In this document: piece after piece, positions 22,574-34,438 of the stretch
How the letters are laid out: each line of letters begins with the position of its first letter
Numbering within the stretch: position 1 is the stretch's first letter
Origin: Spiroplasma culicicola AES-1
GTDB lineage: Bacteria; Bacillota_I; Bacilli_A; Mycoplasmatales; Mycoplasmataceae
Direction: 5' to 3'
Length of the DNA stretch: 64,000 bases
Assembly (NCBI RefSeq): GCF_000565175.1
Contig: NZ_CP006681.1
Coordinates: 124,001-188,000, forward strand
Made by a program: the position numbers and the translations under genes
Notes under the pieces: generated by a model
The model's input: only the letters and a program-made list of their open reading frames with translations
The model's database searches: none
Told to the model about the DNA's origin: nothing

Positions 22574-25345
22574 ATGTTGGAAAATAATACAACAGAATTA
22601 CCACTCTCCCGTAGGGAAGAAGTGCAAAATTCTAATTGACATAACTTATCAAATGATAAAATTGTTAAACTTTTAGATACAAATACTCAAACAGGACTCA
22701 GTGAGCAAGAAGCTCAAAAGCGATTGGAAATATACGGGTTAAATAATTTACCCAAATCTAAGAAACCAAATTGATTCTTAATCTTTTTAAAATCATTCTT
22801 AGATCCACTAAGCATCATGATGTCAATTGCAGGGATTTTATCTTTAACAATTTCATTGATTTCAAATGAGTTAACATCTCCAGATATTGCTGGATTGGTC
22901 ATAATTGTTACAATTATTTTGACAAACTCTATTATTTCAACGGTTCAAGAAATAAAATCTTTAAGACAAAGTGAATCGATTAATGAGCAAAGAAATTTTG
23001 CTTGAGTTTTAAGAGACAGTATCAAAAAAGAAATAGACACACAATATTTAGTACCTGGTGACATTATTTTTTCAAAATCAGGTGATTTTGTTGCTGCTGA
23101 TTGTCGAATTTTTAGTAATCAATTGTTAAAAATTGATGAGTCAGCTTTAACTGGAGAAAACGAAGCAATTAATAAGATATCTGAAAAAATTAAAGAAAAA
23201 GATTTGGTTTTAGGAGATCAAAAAAATATTGCTTTCATGTCTACACTAGTTATTGAAGGAAAAATGACAGGAATTGTCATTAAAACAGGAAAAGATTCAG
23301 AAATTGGAAAGATTGCAACTAACATTACAGATCACAAAGCTGAAAGAACTCCTTTAGAATCTAAGGTTATTAGATTAACAACAATTATAGGATTTATTTC
23401 AATTGCTTTAGGAGTTTTAATGTTTTTAGCAACTTTATTAATTCGAGATAACTTGAATCCCGAACTTCAAAGTTATAATAAATTAATGTTAATTGCAGTT
23501 TCATCTGCAATTAGTGTTATTCCCGAATCATTAACAATCATTGTCAAAATTTGTTTATTAGTTGCTAGTCGCAAAATGGCTAGAAAAAATGTATTAATTA
23601 AAAATCCTAAATCAATTGAAACTTTAGGAAATGTAAACATTATTTGTTCAGATAAAACTGGAACACTAACACAAAACCAAATGACAGTCGATGGTGTCAT
23701 TGTAAATATGACAACAATTGAAAAAGACAAGTGAAATCCCCAAGAATCACAACATTTATTAAATTGTATGGTATTGTGTAATGATGCATATATCGAAAAT
23801 GAAGAAAAAGTAGGAAGTGCAACAGAAATTGCACTTGTAAAACTTTTAATAGATCACAAAATTGATTATTTAAAAGAAAGAAAAGTAAATCGCAGAATTG
23901 ATGAAATTCCATTTAGTTCATCAAGAAAAATGATGTCAACAGTTAATACAATTGGGAGACAAAAATATTTATATACTAAAGGAGCTGTTGATTATTTAAT
24001 TCAGAATTGTCAATCAAAACTTGTAAATAATAAAGTAACTCGAATTGAAGAAGAAGATTTCAATATTTTAAGAGAACAATTACAAACTTATGCTGCAAAA
24101 GGTATGCGTATGATTGGTTTTGCATATAAAGAGATGCACAATGAACAACATGCAAAAGAAGATAATTTAATCTTTTTAGGAGCAGCTGCAATTATTGATC
24201 CTCCAAGAGAAGAAGTTGCTAAGTCAATTCAAGAAGCTAATGCTGCTGGAATTCGTGTAATTATGATTACTGGAGATCACAAAATTACTGCATTAGAAAT
24301 TGCAAGAAGATTAACAATTGCCAATGAGCATTATAATGATGTTATAACTGGTGCAGAAATTGAAAATATGGATAAAGAGGAATTAACTAAGAAACTTGAA
24401 ACAACTAATGTTTTTGCAAGAGTTAATCCAGAACATAAAGCATTAATTGTTGAATTATTACAATCACAAAAAAATATTGTTGCTATGACTGGAGATGGAG
24501 TTAATGATTCACCAAGTTTAGTAAAAGCAGATGTTGGAATTGCAATGGGAATTACTGGAACAGATGTTTCCAAAGAAGTAAGTGATGTTGTTTTAGCAGA
24601 TGATAATTTCAAGAGTATTATTGCTGGAGTTAATTCAGGAAGAAACGTTTATGAAAAAATTAAGTATTCAATTTCATTCTTAGTTGCTGCAAATATAAGT
24701 CAAGTATTGACATTGTTATTAATTATGGCAATTTATAATACACTTGCTTTAAATTCAGTAAATATATTATTTCATATCTTTGTTGTTGAAACAATTGTGG
24801 CGATTCCAATTGGGATGCAAAAAGAAAGAAAAGGGGTTATGAAAAATCAACCTCCAAAAAATAAGAATGAATCGCTTTTAAAAGGAATTTTTATTCAAAT
24901 CATAATTACAACAACTTTAAACAGTTTAATTGCATTATTTAATTATCAAATTGCAATTTGATGACTTGGAGATAGTTATGCAGCACAAGAATATGGTAAA
25001 ACTGGAGTTTATATTGCAATTATGTTTGGACCAATTATTTATTCATTCATATATAATAATTTCTTTTTAGCAATTAATTTTAAAACAGATCACAAAACTG
25101 ATCGTTATCGTCCAAACAAATGATTAATTATTTTTGTTTTAATAGCAGTAAGTTTAACAATAATGACAATGTTACCATTTGAATTTATTAATGAATTCTT
25201 TGATTTTAAAACAGTGGGATTAAATTTAGGACTATTAATGATATTTATATTAAATACAATATTAATTACTCCATTAATTTGAATGTTTTATTGTTTAACA
25301 GGTAAATGCATTTTAAAGTATAAAGAAAGAAAAACTAAAATATAA
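22574..25345 (+). CDS. P-type (type II-like) cation-transporting ATPase
   Basis: A 923-residue membrane pump. Visible motifs in order are the actuator TGE in SALTGENEA, the phosphorylated Asp360 in DKTGTLTQNQM, the nucleotide-domain FTKGA-like YTKGAVDYL, TGDHKITALEIA, and the hinge GDGVNDSPSLVKADVGIAMG. The plan matches calcium-type (P2A) pumps such as PacL. The transport sites differ: M4 reads PESL followed by a Lys in IIVKIC, and M5-M6 lack the SERCA acids (NISQV for NVGEV, FVVET for NLVTD). So the ion is not certain. The only in-frame start is ATG 22574, with AGAGG 9 nt upstream. Confidence 0.9.
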
Positions 25346-25354
25346 AACATATTT

Positions 25355-25382
25355 AAAACACTTTTAATAAAGTGTTTTTTTC
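25355..25382 (+). terminator. Terminator of the P-type ATPase
   Basis: AAAACACTTT-TAAT-AAAGTGTTTTTTT. This marks the left edge of the accessory island. Confidence 0.88.
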
Positions 25383-25494
25383 ATTAAATTTATTTAATAA
25401 TAGGAGTAAAATTAAATTAAATATGAAAGAAAGCAAACTAATAATAAAAGTAATATAAATCTAATCGTAATGGAACACTGAAAAGGACTAAATT

Positions 25495-26955
25495 ATGGCT
25501 AGAAAAATTCAACCTTATCAACTAATTACTTATCCTAAAAAAATTACATATGCTAATCCCAAAAATAATAAAAATAATTTTTGGGATTTGTTATTCAAAA
25601 TAATTGCAATAGAAGTAGTTTCAATCTTAGTTGGTACATTAACAGCTGGAGTTGGAGGAGCAGCAGTTCAAACATGAGGCTTTTCACAACTAGGAATCGC
25701 ATCTACACAATTAGTGATTAGAGCTACTGTAGATTTTACTATACATCAAATGTTTGATTCATCAATGGGAATTAAATCCAGTAAAAATACACTTTTGAAT
25801 CTATTTTTTAGTTTTTCAAATATTGGTTCTCTTGGTAGAGCTAGAAAAACAGATAAAATAATAAAAATTTTAAATGAACATCAATTATTAAATAAAATTG
25901 GAATTAAATATACAGTTAATAATTTATTTGAAATTAAAAAGGCACTTCAATATAAAAAAATTATATTAAGTAATAATAAAAAAATAACATTTTCTAAAAA
26001 AATAACAGATTTAGAAATATTACAAACAATTATGGCAATTTCATCTAAAGAAATGAAAAGTTCTTTAAAAAGAATGTCACAAAAAGAGTTACAAGCACTT
26101 ATTGAAATGGAAAAATTATTATATAAAGTAAGTCCTGATTTATTTGCAGACCTTAAAAATTTAAATACCACAAAATATAATAATAATTTTAAACAAGCTT
26201 TTAATTTAAATATAGATGAATTTTTGAATTTAAAAGATAAAGATGCAATTGAAATATTATTAAAATTAAATAAAAATTCCAAAATATCAAAAGAAATAAT
26301 AATGATAAATAGATTAAGAATACAAAAACAACTTCAAGAAACTTTAATTGCAAGTTTCAAAGATATTGGGAAAGTAACCCAAAATACATTGAATATGTTA
26401 AACCCACAAAAATATTTAGAAATTGCAATTGATAAATTATTAGCTCCAATTTATAAATCTATGGATAAAATAATAAAAAATTCTAGAAATAATTTAATTC
26501 GATTAAATAAAAATATTAGACGAACGATCAAAAAATATAATATATACGCATGCAATCCAAATTCTTCCTTTATTGGTTTTATATTTAAACCAATATCGTT
26601 TTTAGGAGATGGATATATTGAATTATGAAAGGAAATTTCTTATAAAAGTACAACAGATAAAGATATAAAAAAATATTCAAAATTAGTATTTTGAACAAAT
26701 ATTAAACAAGTTGAAGAATTCTCATATTCAAAAAATCAAGATTATTACTTTAATATAAAATGAAAAAATAAAAAAAATATAAATAAAATAGAAGCTGAAA
26801 ACTTAAATAATATTTATGAAGATAGCATAAATAGTTTAAAACATATTAAAAATATAAAAGAACTTTTAAATAGGCAAAGTATAAGAGTAAAAAATATAAA
26901 TCCATCAAAAATTGTAAATAAAATTTCTGATTCTTTAAATGTAAAGTTTAAATAA
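25495..26955 (+). CDS. Island gene X: hypothetical protein with N-terminal hydrophobic segment
   Basis: A 486-residue protein I do not recognise. Residues about 29-65 are hydrophobic and Gly/Ala-rich (IIAIEVVSILVGTLTAGVGG), with a possible amphipathic continuation to about 115. Most of the rest is Lys/Asn/Ile-rich and helical, with charged repeats such as MSQKELQALIEMEKLL. The C-terminal 100 residues have several Trp (mostly UGA) and a mixed fold. There is no signal peptide; the N-terminus is short and polar before the hydrophobic stretch. It is the first gene of the accessory island, 31 nt before gene Y. The A-rich codon use is stronger than in the flanking housekeeping genes. A membrane-active or virion-internal role is only a guess. 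Confidence 0.65.
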
Positions 26956-26986
26956 TTAGAAATTTATAATAAGGAGAAATGAAAGT

Positions 26987-28216
26987 ATGAAAGAATTAAA
27001 TAAAAAAATTTTAAATGAATTTAATGAAAATTATAAAGATATAAAACTTGATTTTAATAGTAAAAAAGAAAATGATATTAGAAATGGTATTTATGAAATT
27101 ATTTATGGAAAAGAAAAAATTAATTCTTCAAAAGAAAAAGAAGAAACTTTAAATGAATATATAACTAATTTATTTGATTTATCAAATATACAATGAGTTT
27201 TAAAAGATAAAAATGGTGAAATAAATATTGAGCTACAAAACTTATTACAAACTTATTTAAGCAAAACTGATTTTTTATCAAAATTTTGAATTACAAAATT
27301 CAAAGCGGGAATGCAAGGGAAATATGGTTTATTAATAGTTGAAATAAAAGACAAAAATTCTTATTCAAGGCCTGAATTAATTCCAGTAAAAGTAATATTT
27401 GAAAATAGTTTTGATAATCAAGTTTTTGAATCTTTGTTATCTTTTGAAGAAACAACATATTCTAATAAAGAATTAATTTATTTCTTACAACGACATTATT
27501 TAATAAAAAATAATAAAGTTCAAGTAACTTCTAAATTAATAGATTATAAAACTAATTCTTTAATAAAAAGTGATAAAATATCAAACTTAATCAAACAAAA
27601 TTTAGATTTAAAAAAGAAAAACTTAGAATTTGATTTTATTCCTTTATCAATATTAAAAAATGATATAACTGGTAAACCAAGATGTGAAAAAGTAAAAAGC
27701 AAATTAGAAATGTTAGATAAATTTGATGAAGTAATAGCTATACTTCCTCATTGAGAAAAGGGTTCAATTATATTTAATGGTAATTCTGTTGAACCTCAAA
27801 ATAAACCTCAACAGTTATATGAATTTATGAAAGGAATATTACTTGATGGGATGATTCAAATGAAACCAATTGAAATTGAGGGTATCCCATCCAATTTAAA
27901 TGAAAATATTATTAATTGAAATCCAACTTCAATATTGAAAGTAGTTAGAAAAACAAGAAATGATATTTATGAAGAAATTAAATTAGATCTTGGTTTTCCA
28001 GTTGATGAAATTACAGAACCGAATAAAAATGATTATAATTCAATATTTTTAAATAATCCAAATATTAAAAGAGAACTAAGATTAATAAAATTATTTCTTA
28101 TAGACATGGCATATAAATTTTTAAGTATTTTACAAAAATCTAATATTCAAGAAACATTCCCTGATATTGATTTAAAACAAATAGAGATTAATGTTAATTT
28201 AGGCATAAACGAATAA
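26987..28216 (+). CDS. Island gene Y: hypothetical protein, portal-like plan
   Basis: A 409-residue protein. AAGGAGAAAT precedes the ATG, and it lies 22 nt before gene A1. No membrane segment or signal peptide is present. The order of features recalls siphophage portal (Gp6-type) proteins. A stretch near 105-120 (WITKFKAGMQGKYGLLIVEI) resembles the portal core. The next block ends in IPLSILKND near 225, followed by a helix (KLEMLDKFDEVI). A C-terminal helical part with RKTRNDIYEEIKLDLGFPVD near 320 and RLIKLFLIDMAYKFL near 360 ends in an IEINVNLG strand. This is fold-order similarity only; no signature was matched. If real, Y would be the only head-type gene in the island. Confidence 0.65.
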
Positions 28217-28237
28217 TTTTTAATAAAGGAGAATTAT

Positions 28238-30304
28238 ATGAGTAATCAAATAAAAAATGTTTCTGATATTTCAGATGAAGAATTTATTGAAAGTTTTACA
28301 GCAAAACAAAAGTATAGAAAAAAAGAAAATATAAATGATTTATTATATTTAAGTAAACAAGTTGTGCAAGTTTTTATCTATCCATTAACAACACTAAATG
28401 GCAAAAAGTTAATTGAGGGTTTAAGAATTGGAGAAAATAAAATAAATTTAATGGCAACAACTATTGATAAAGTTATTTCAATAAAAGCATATCTTTCAGA
28501 TATTCAAGATTATGATTTGGTAGAATCATTAGATCCTTTAAATCCACTTGAACAATTAATGAGAGTAACTGATACAATTAATTTTTTTACCGATGAAATT
28601 AAAGAGTTAGATTATGAGTGTTTGTATCTTTTGACAAAAGAAAAAATAACTGAGAATAATTTAAATGACTTAAAACAATATATTGGCAAAATTATTACAC
28701 CAAGTATTGATGAAACTGGTATGGAAATGAGTTTTAGTTCTTTAGAAGAGTTTTCAAGTAGTTTTAAAACTTCTCCAATTAGAGTTGTATTAAGTGAACC
28801 AATTAAAAGTAAAATTAAAGAAATACATATTACAAGTCCAAAAGGAACATTAATAGGAAATATTAAACCAGTTGATGAAAATGGTAGATTTCCAGAATTA
28901 TTAGCTAAAAAAGGAACAGAAATTTTTCCTAAATTATGTTTTCCATTTCAAATTGCTCCAGTAGTAAGCATTGTTGATTATTGAAGTAGTGACCAAATAA
29001 TTCCTTTAAATGATATATTTGAATTTTTAGATTCTAAGAATATCAAGCATGATGAAGAATTTAGTTTAGCAGACTTTCTAGTTCTTGGAGAAGAAGGTGA
29101 TTATCCAACAATTCATTTTAATCATGCAAGTAAAATTGAAATCCGATCTACAGGTAGAGAAGCTAATATTGGACGTTGAGTAAGTTATCAAGCGGGTGGT
29201 TGTTATGTAACTGATGCGTATGATGAGAGAGATTATATTGGTACTGAAGAGTTTAATTTAGAAAATGGAATTAAATCGATTCAAATTAACTGTGCATTTC
29301 AAGGTCAAGGACCAATTCATAATCTTCATAGCAAAATTGGACCAAGTGGTAGAAATATAAAAGACATGTCTTGTGATATAACTGAAGGTAGTGTTTCTAA
29401 AAAGACAACTGCTTTTGAGACACTTTTAAAGATGCTAACTGAAACTTTTTGAAAAGATTATGAATTTAAAGGTGCAACAGAAAGTAAAAAAAATAATAAT
29501 GGAGAATGAGAACTAAAAATAAAAGATGAAAAAATTTATGAATTACTTGAAAAATATGCAGGTCAAGATAGATATGCAGTAACTACAAATTTATGATTGA
29601 GTTGAAAAAAAATAAATATTGATAAAGTAAATGCAAATTTAAAAATAGTTAAACGTATTGAAAATACGATTACAATGTTATCTGGATATATAAAATCAAA
29701 TTTTTCAATTAATAAAGGTGATAATGATGATTATAAAATACTGTTACCCTTCTATTTTGAATTGCAAAACAAAATTGATAATCCAATTGGGATGATAAAT
29801 TATACAGATATAAAGGTAAAGTTAAAATCTAATTACTTTGAATTTACTGAAACTGGCATTAAATTAAAAGATAATTGTATTTCCAGAAACCTAGTCCATA
29901 AACTCGAATATAATCATTATGCATTTCCTGAAATGACAAACATGATTGAAACTGCAAGCATACCTTCTAGTATGCCACTTGATCAACAAACTGCTAATGG
30001 TGAATATTCAAAATATCAGGTTAAGTGTTTCTCTAATCAAGAATTAGATATTGAAAAGCTAAAAAATCATTATGGTAGTGGAAATATAAATTTTAATCCT
30101 TTATCTAGCAACAAAATAGTAAATAATGGAGAATTTGAGTTTGAGGTACCAGTTACAATTGAAGAAATAAAGTTATCTTCATTTTATGGATACGGACTGT
30201 GAAGAATTAATTTAATTGATGAAAATAATAATAGTTATAAATTGGGTTTAAAGTTATTTGATAAAAATGACTCAACAATTTCATATATAAATTTGATATT
30301 ATAA
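28238..30304 (+). CDS. Island protein A1: large two-part protein with variable middle
   Basis: A 688-residue protein of unknown function; AAAGGAGAA precedes the ATG. Residues 1-165 are mainly helical and acidic (DISDEEFIESFTAKQKYRKK). About 165-285 is mixed. About 287-385 is Gly- and His-containing and differs completely from the same region of A2 (CYVTDAYDERDY, QGQGPIHNLHSKIGPSGRN). From TTAFETLLKMLTETFWKDYEF to the end the two proteins are again closely similar, with a strand-rich C-terminus (YFEFTETG to SSFYGYGLWRINLIDENNNS). No signal peptide or membrane segment. A phage-structural or adhesive role is possible because fibre-like B genes are interleaved with the A genes, but this is inference. 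Confidence 0.7.
28265..28741 (+). repeat. 477-bp identical direct repeat, copy 1 (in A1)
   Basis: By eye this stretch is identical base for base to 32349-32825 in A2 (offset 4084). After it the two copies drift to about 85-90% identity for about 350 bp, then diverge fully in the variable middle. Confidence 0.85.
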
Positions 30305-30330
30305 ACTTGTAAATGAAAGGATATGCCAAT

Positions 30331-30693
30331 ATGAAAAGGTTTATAAATATTATGTCTGCTTTTACTGTAACAGTTACTACAAGTTCAGCTACAGCAATGG
30401 TAGTATCATGTAAAGGAGATTATATGGTTAAGTTATATCATTTGCATAGTGTTCAAGGAAAATGAGAAGTTACCCCTGAACATCCAAATAATTTAATTAT
30501 TGAAGTTGATAAACGTGATATTAAGAAATATACATTGGAAGAAGGAATTTATGAAAATACAAGAATTGCATTTTATATGAAAGATGGAAGTATTAATAAC
30601 ACCAATGATAAGTGATGATCAGGTCCAGCAATACAATATGAATATTATTTTACTAAAGAATTAGGATTTGGTCCAGATGTAGAACAAGAATAG
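30331..30693 (+). CDS. Island lipoprotein L1
   Basis: A 120-residue predicted surface lipoprotein. The signal peptide MKRFINIMSAFTVTVTT is followed by a mollicute-type lipobox ending VVSC, with Cys27 as the lipid anchor, then the fixed KGDYMVKLY. Residues about 36-55 are variable between the four copies. The C-terminal half is fixed: IIEVDKRDIKKYTL, FYMKDGSINN, WWSGP, and FTKELGFGPDVEQE at the end. The gene starts 26 nt after A1. The stop codon lies inside a terminator hairpin. I do not recognise the family. Copies L2-L4 form a tandem array further on. Confidence 0.85.
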
Positions 30694-31689
30694 CGATAGC
30701 TATTCTTTTTATTTATAATTTTAACTTTATTTTTTAATGTCAATTACAATAAAGTTGAGCATATATTTTAATAATTAATAGTTGTATTTTAATCATTCTT
30801 TATTAAGACATTTAAATTTAAGGAGTGAAAAAATGACTAATTTTAAACTATGAACTATAACAAGTTTTGAAGAATATGTTAATGAATGACCATCATTGGC
30901 AAATGAATTTAATAATTTAACAACTTATCAACAAAAATTGGGATATACATCTCCAGAAGATTTTTTCATTAAAAATGCTTTTGCAGCCCAAGAATTGGCA
31001 AATCAAAGAGTTGGCAATATTTTGGAAAGAATATTTTCAACATCAGATTTGCATGCTAATGTTCAAGAACAATTAAAAAAATTTACATATAAAGCAATTG
31101 ATCATTTAAGAATGAATGATTGTGTAATTTATCAAAATACAAAAACAATTCAAACAAATTATAATAATGGTAGAAGCGATAGTATTGAAAATGATTTAAA
31201 TGTATCTTTAGAAAAAATAATTGGTGATAGTGCATGAAGAAGTTGAATTGGTGCTAACATTGAATCATTATATTTAAGATATTTAAAAGAAAATGATTTA
31301 CCATATCTTTTAGATCCAGAACAATTTTATAATAAAAAACAAATTGATGATTTTTTTGAAACTATTGATTGAAAAATTTATGAAGAGCATACTTATACAA
31401 CTGTTCACATTAGAGATTTGCAAAAACAAATTAATAGAAAACAAGAAGTGACAGATCAAGTATTATTACAACAAAAAACAGATGATGAGGGAAATCCAAT
31501 TGATGAAATTGAAGAAGTGGGATATTTTGATGAGATTTTATTTCAATCTTTTAGACCAGACTCAACAATCATTGATACAGATAGAGGCAGAAAACGAGCA
31601 GTTATAAATTTAAATGATACTATTGGAGAATTAATAAATGCTAGTGTTTATCAAAGTTCAAGTGAATCAGATCAAAAAAATGCAATTGG
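30502..31689 (+). repeat. 1.19-kb near-identical direct repeat, copy 1
   Basis: It covers the second half of L1, the terminator, the intergenic promoter region and the first 285 codons of B1. It matches 35609-36796 at a constant offset of 5107 bp. I count about five mismatches, including GTC/GTG before the B promoter, GTA/GTT near the L stop, and GTA/ATA in the B codon that gives Val or Ile. Confidence 0.88.
30686..30712 (+). terminator. Terminator overlapping the L1 stop
   Basis: AAGAATAGC-GATA-GCTATTCTT then TTTAT. The TAG stop sits in the left arm. Near-identical hairpins follow L3 and L4; that of L2 has decayed. Confidence 0.85.
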
Positions 31690-32332
31690 TAGAATCTGAG
31701 GGTGAGGGATCGAAAATTATTTAAAACATTCGGAAGAAACTTTTAATGAAAAATTTAAACAATTAGAAGATAAGATTTTAGATATTAATAAAAATAAATG
31801 AATTATTGGTGAATATAAATGAGTTAAAGTAGGCACTCCTATAGTGAAAGGCTGAATAAAAATCAATTTAACTACAGGTTATACATTAATAGCTGGTACA
31901 TCACAATCTACATCGACTGGTTCTATAAAAAGTCATACACATACTTCAAACGCTCATAATCATTATATTAATGGCTCAGGAAATTATGTACCAGTTCTTA
32001 TGGGTGGGGCAAAATGATATAAAAGAAATGCCGATAATGGTGCTGGAGACAATAAGGCAATTGTTTCTGATACAAATAATCCCAATATAGCTAACATTGC
32101 ATTAACAGATTCTGCATCTTCTAAAATTAATTCTACGGGTGGATCATCTAATTTAGCTGCAGGGCAATATGCTGAACTTTGAGAATATGTGGGAATTGAT
32201 GCAAAAGGAGAAACCTTAAATACTAATTTAAATGCAAAACTGAGTTATTGACAAAAAAATGATATTTTAGATAAAGAATATAAAGATAATGATGAATGTG
32301 CCCCTTTGAAGGGAGAAAAATATGATGAATAA
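30833..32332 (+). CDS. Island protein B1: fibre-like protein with collar-type tip
   Basis: A 499-residue protein with AAGGAGTGAAAAA before its ATG. Residues 1-285 are shared almost unchanged with B2 (helical, with KKFTYKAIDHLRMNDCVIY, then DRGRKRAVINLNDTIGELI). A short coiled coil (about 300-325, EEKF-type heptads) leads into WIIGEYKWVKVGTP. The tip then has GWIKINLTTGYTLIAG, a His cluster SHTHTSNAHNH, and a Gly/Asn-rich end with GGSSNLAAGQYAELWEYVG. The HxH cluster after a coiled coil is the plan of phage tail-fibre collar/tip domains, where His binds metal. About 40 extra residues follow the tip in B1 only. The 3' end overlaps A2 by 11 nt. Confidence 0.75.
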
Positions 32333-34412
32333 TGAAAAATTTAAAAATGATATTTCAGATGAAGAATTTATTGAAAGTTTTACAGCAAAACAAAAGTATA
32401 GAAAAAAAGAAAATATAAATGATTTATTATATTTAAGTAAACAAGTTGTGCAAGTTTTTATCTATCCATTAACAACACTAAATGGCAAAAAGTTAATTGA
32501 GGGTTTAAGAATTGGAGAAAATAAAATAAATTTAATGGCAACAACTATTGATAAAGTTATTTCAATAAAAGCATATCTTTCAGATATTCAAGATTATGAT
32601 TTGGTAGAATCATTAGATCCTTTAAATCCACTTGAACAATTAATGAGAGTAACTGATACAATTAATTTTTTTACCGATGAAATTAAAGAGTTAGATTATG
32701 AGTGTTTGTATCTTTTGACAAAAGAAAAAATAACTGAGAATAATTTAAATGACTTAAAACAATATATTGGCAAAATTATTACACCAAGTATTGATGAAAC
32801 TGGTATGGAAATGAGTTTTAGTTCAATTGAAGAATTTTCAAATAGTTTTAAAACTTCTCCAATTAGAGTAGTATTAAGTGAACCTATTAAAAGTAAAATT
32901 AAAGAAATACATATCACAAGTCCAAAAGGAACATTAATAGGAAATATTAAACCTGTTGATGAAAATGGTAGATTTCCAGAATTATTAGCTAAAGCAGGAA
33001 CTGAAATTTTTCCTAAATTGTGTTTTCCATTTCAGACTTCACCAGTTTTAAGTATTGTAGATTATTGAAGTAGTGATCAAATAATTCCATTGAATGATAT
33101 TTTTGAATTTTTAGATTCTAAAAATATTAAATATAATGAAGAATTTAGTTTAGCTGATTTTCTAGTTCTTGGAGAAGAAGGAAATTATCCTGCAATTAAA
33201 TATGATCATGTTGAAAAAATAAGTTTTAAATTACATATGAAAGCATACAAAACAAGGGGTAGTAGTGGTAATGGTCCTTCAGGAATTGTAGATGATATAT
33301 TCAATATGGAATTTAGCAATGCAAATAAATTTGGTGAAGGAAATTTGACAAAGATATTTACTAAACCAAATGCAAAGGATAACTACTTTGATGCAGATAT
33401 TGCAAATGAATTTGATACAGAATTTGCAATTCAATCAGGAGTATTTAAAGGGAAAATTCAATATAAATATTCTATATCTGATTTAAATGTTATTCCTACA
33501 GGGATTTCAAAATCCACAACTGCTTTTGAAACACTTTTAAAAATGCTAACTGAAACTTTTTGAAAGGATTATGAATTTGAAGGAGCGACTCAGGAAAAAC
33601 AAAAAGATGGACAAATAATTGAGGAAATTAAAGATTGAGATATTTTTAAATTAAGTCAAAAATATGCTGGTCAAGATAGATATTCAGTAACTACAAATTT
33701 ATGGTTAAGTTGAAAAAAAATAAATATTGATGCAGTGAATGCTAATTTAAGTATGGTTAAAAGGATTGAAAATACTATTACAATGTTATCTGGATATATT
33801 AAATCTAATTTTTCTATTAATAAAGGAGACAATGATGACTATAAAATATTGTTACCATTCTATTTTGAACAACAAAACAAAATTGATAATCCAATTGGTC
33901 ATGTAAAATATGAAGATATAAAAGTAAAATTAAAATCTAATTATTTTGAATTTGGTGAAGATAATATTAAAATCAAAGATAATTGCATTTCAAGAAATTT
34001 AGTTCATAAGCTTGAATATAATCATTATGCTTTTCCTGAAATGACTAATATGATTGAAACAGCAAGTATACCTTCAAGTATGCCTCTGGATCAACAATCA
34101 GCAAATGGTGAATATTCAAAGTATCAAGTAAAATGTTTTTCAAATCAATTAGTAGATATTGAAAAATTAAAAAATCATTACGGTAATGGAAATATAAATT
34201 TTAATCCTCTATTTAGTAATAAAATAGTAAATAATGGAGAGTTTGAGTTTGATGCACCAATTACAATTGAAGAAATAAAGTTATCTTCATTTTATGGATA
34301 CGGATTGTGAAGAATAAATTTAATTGATGAAAATAATAATAGATATAAATTAGATTTAAAGTTATTTGAAAAAAATGACTCAACTATTTCATTTATAAAT
34401 TTGATATTATAA
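32322..34412 (+). CDS. Island protein A2: paralogue of A1 with a different middle
   Basis: A 696-residue protein. Residues about 10-285 and from about 398 to the end are nearly identical to A1. Between them the sequence is unrelated and about 10 residues longer (GSSGNGPSGIVDDIFNM, NEFDTEFAIQSGVFKG). The first nine residues also differ from A1. Two adjacent ATG codons (32322 and 32325) fit the ribosome site GGGAG at 32309; the first is chosen. It overlaps the B1 stop, so B1 and A2 are probably translated from one mRNA. One Trp is TGG here where A1 has TGA (codon in NLWLSW), so the copies are drifting. Confidence 0.72.
32349..32825 (+). repeat. 477-bp identical direct repeat, copy 2 (in A2)
   Basis: This is the partner of 28265-28741. 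Its borders are inside coding sequence and match no gene border, as expected for gene conversion or unequal crossing over. Confidence 0.85.
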
Positions 34413-34438
34413 ATTTGTAAATGAAAGGATGAGTCAAT

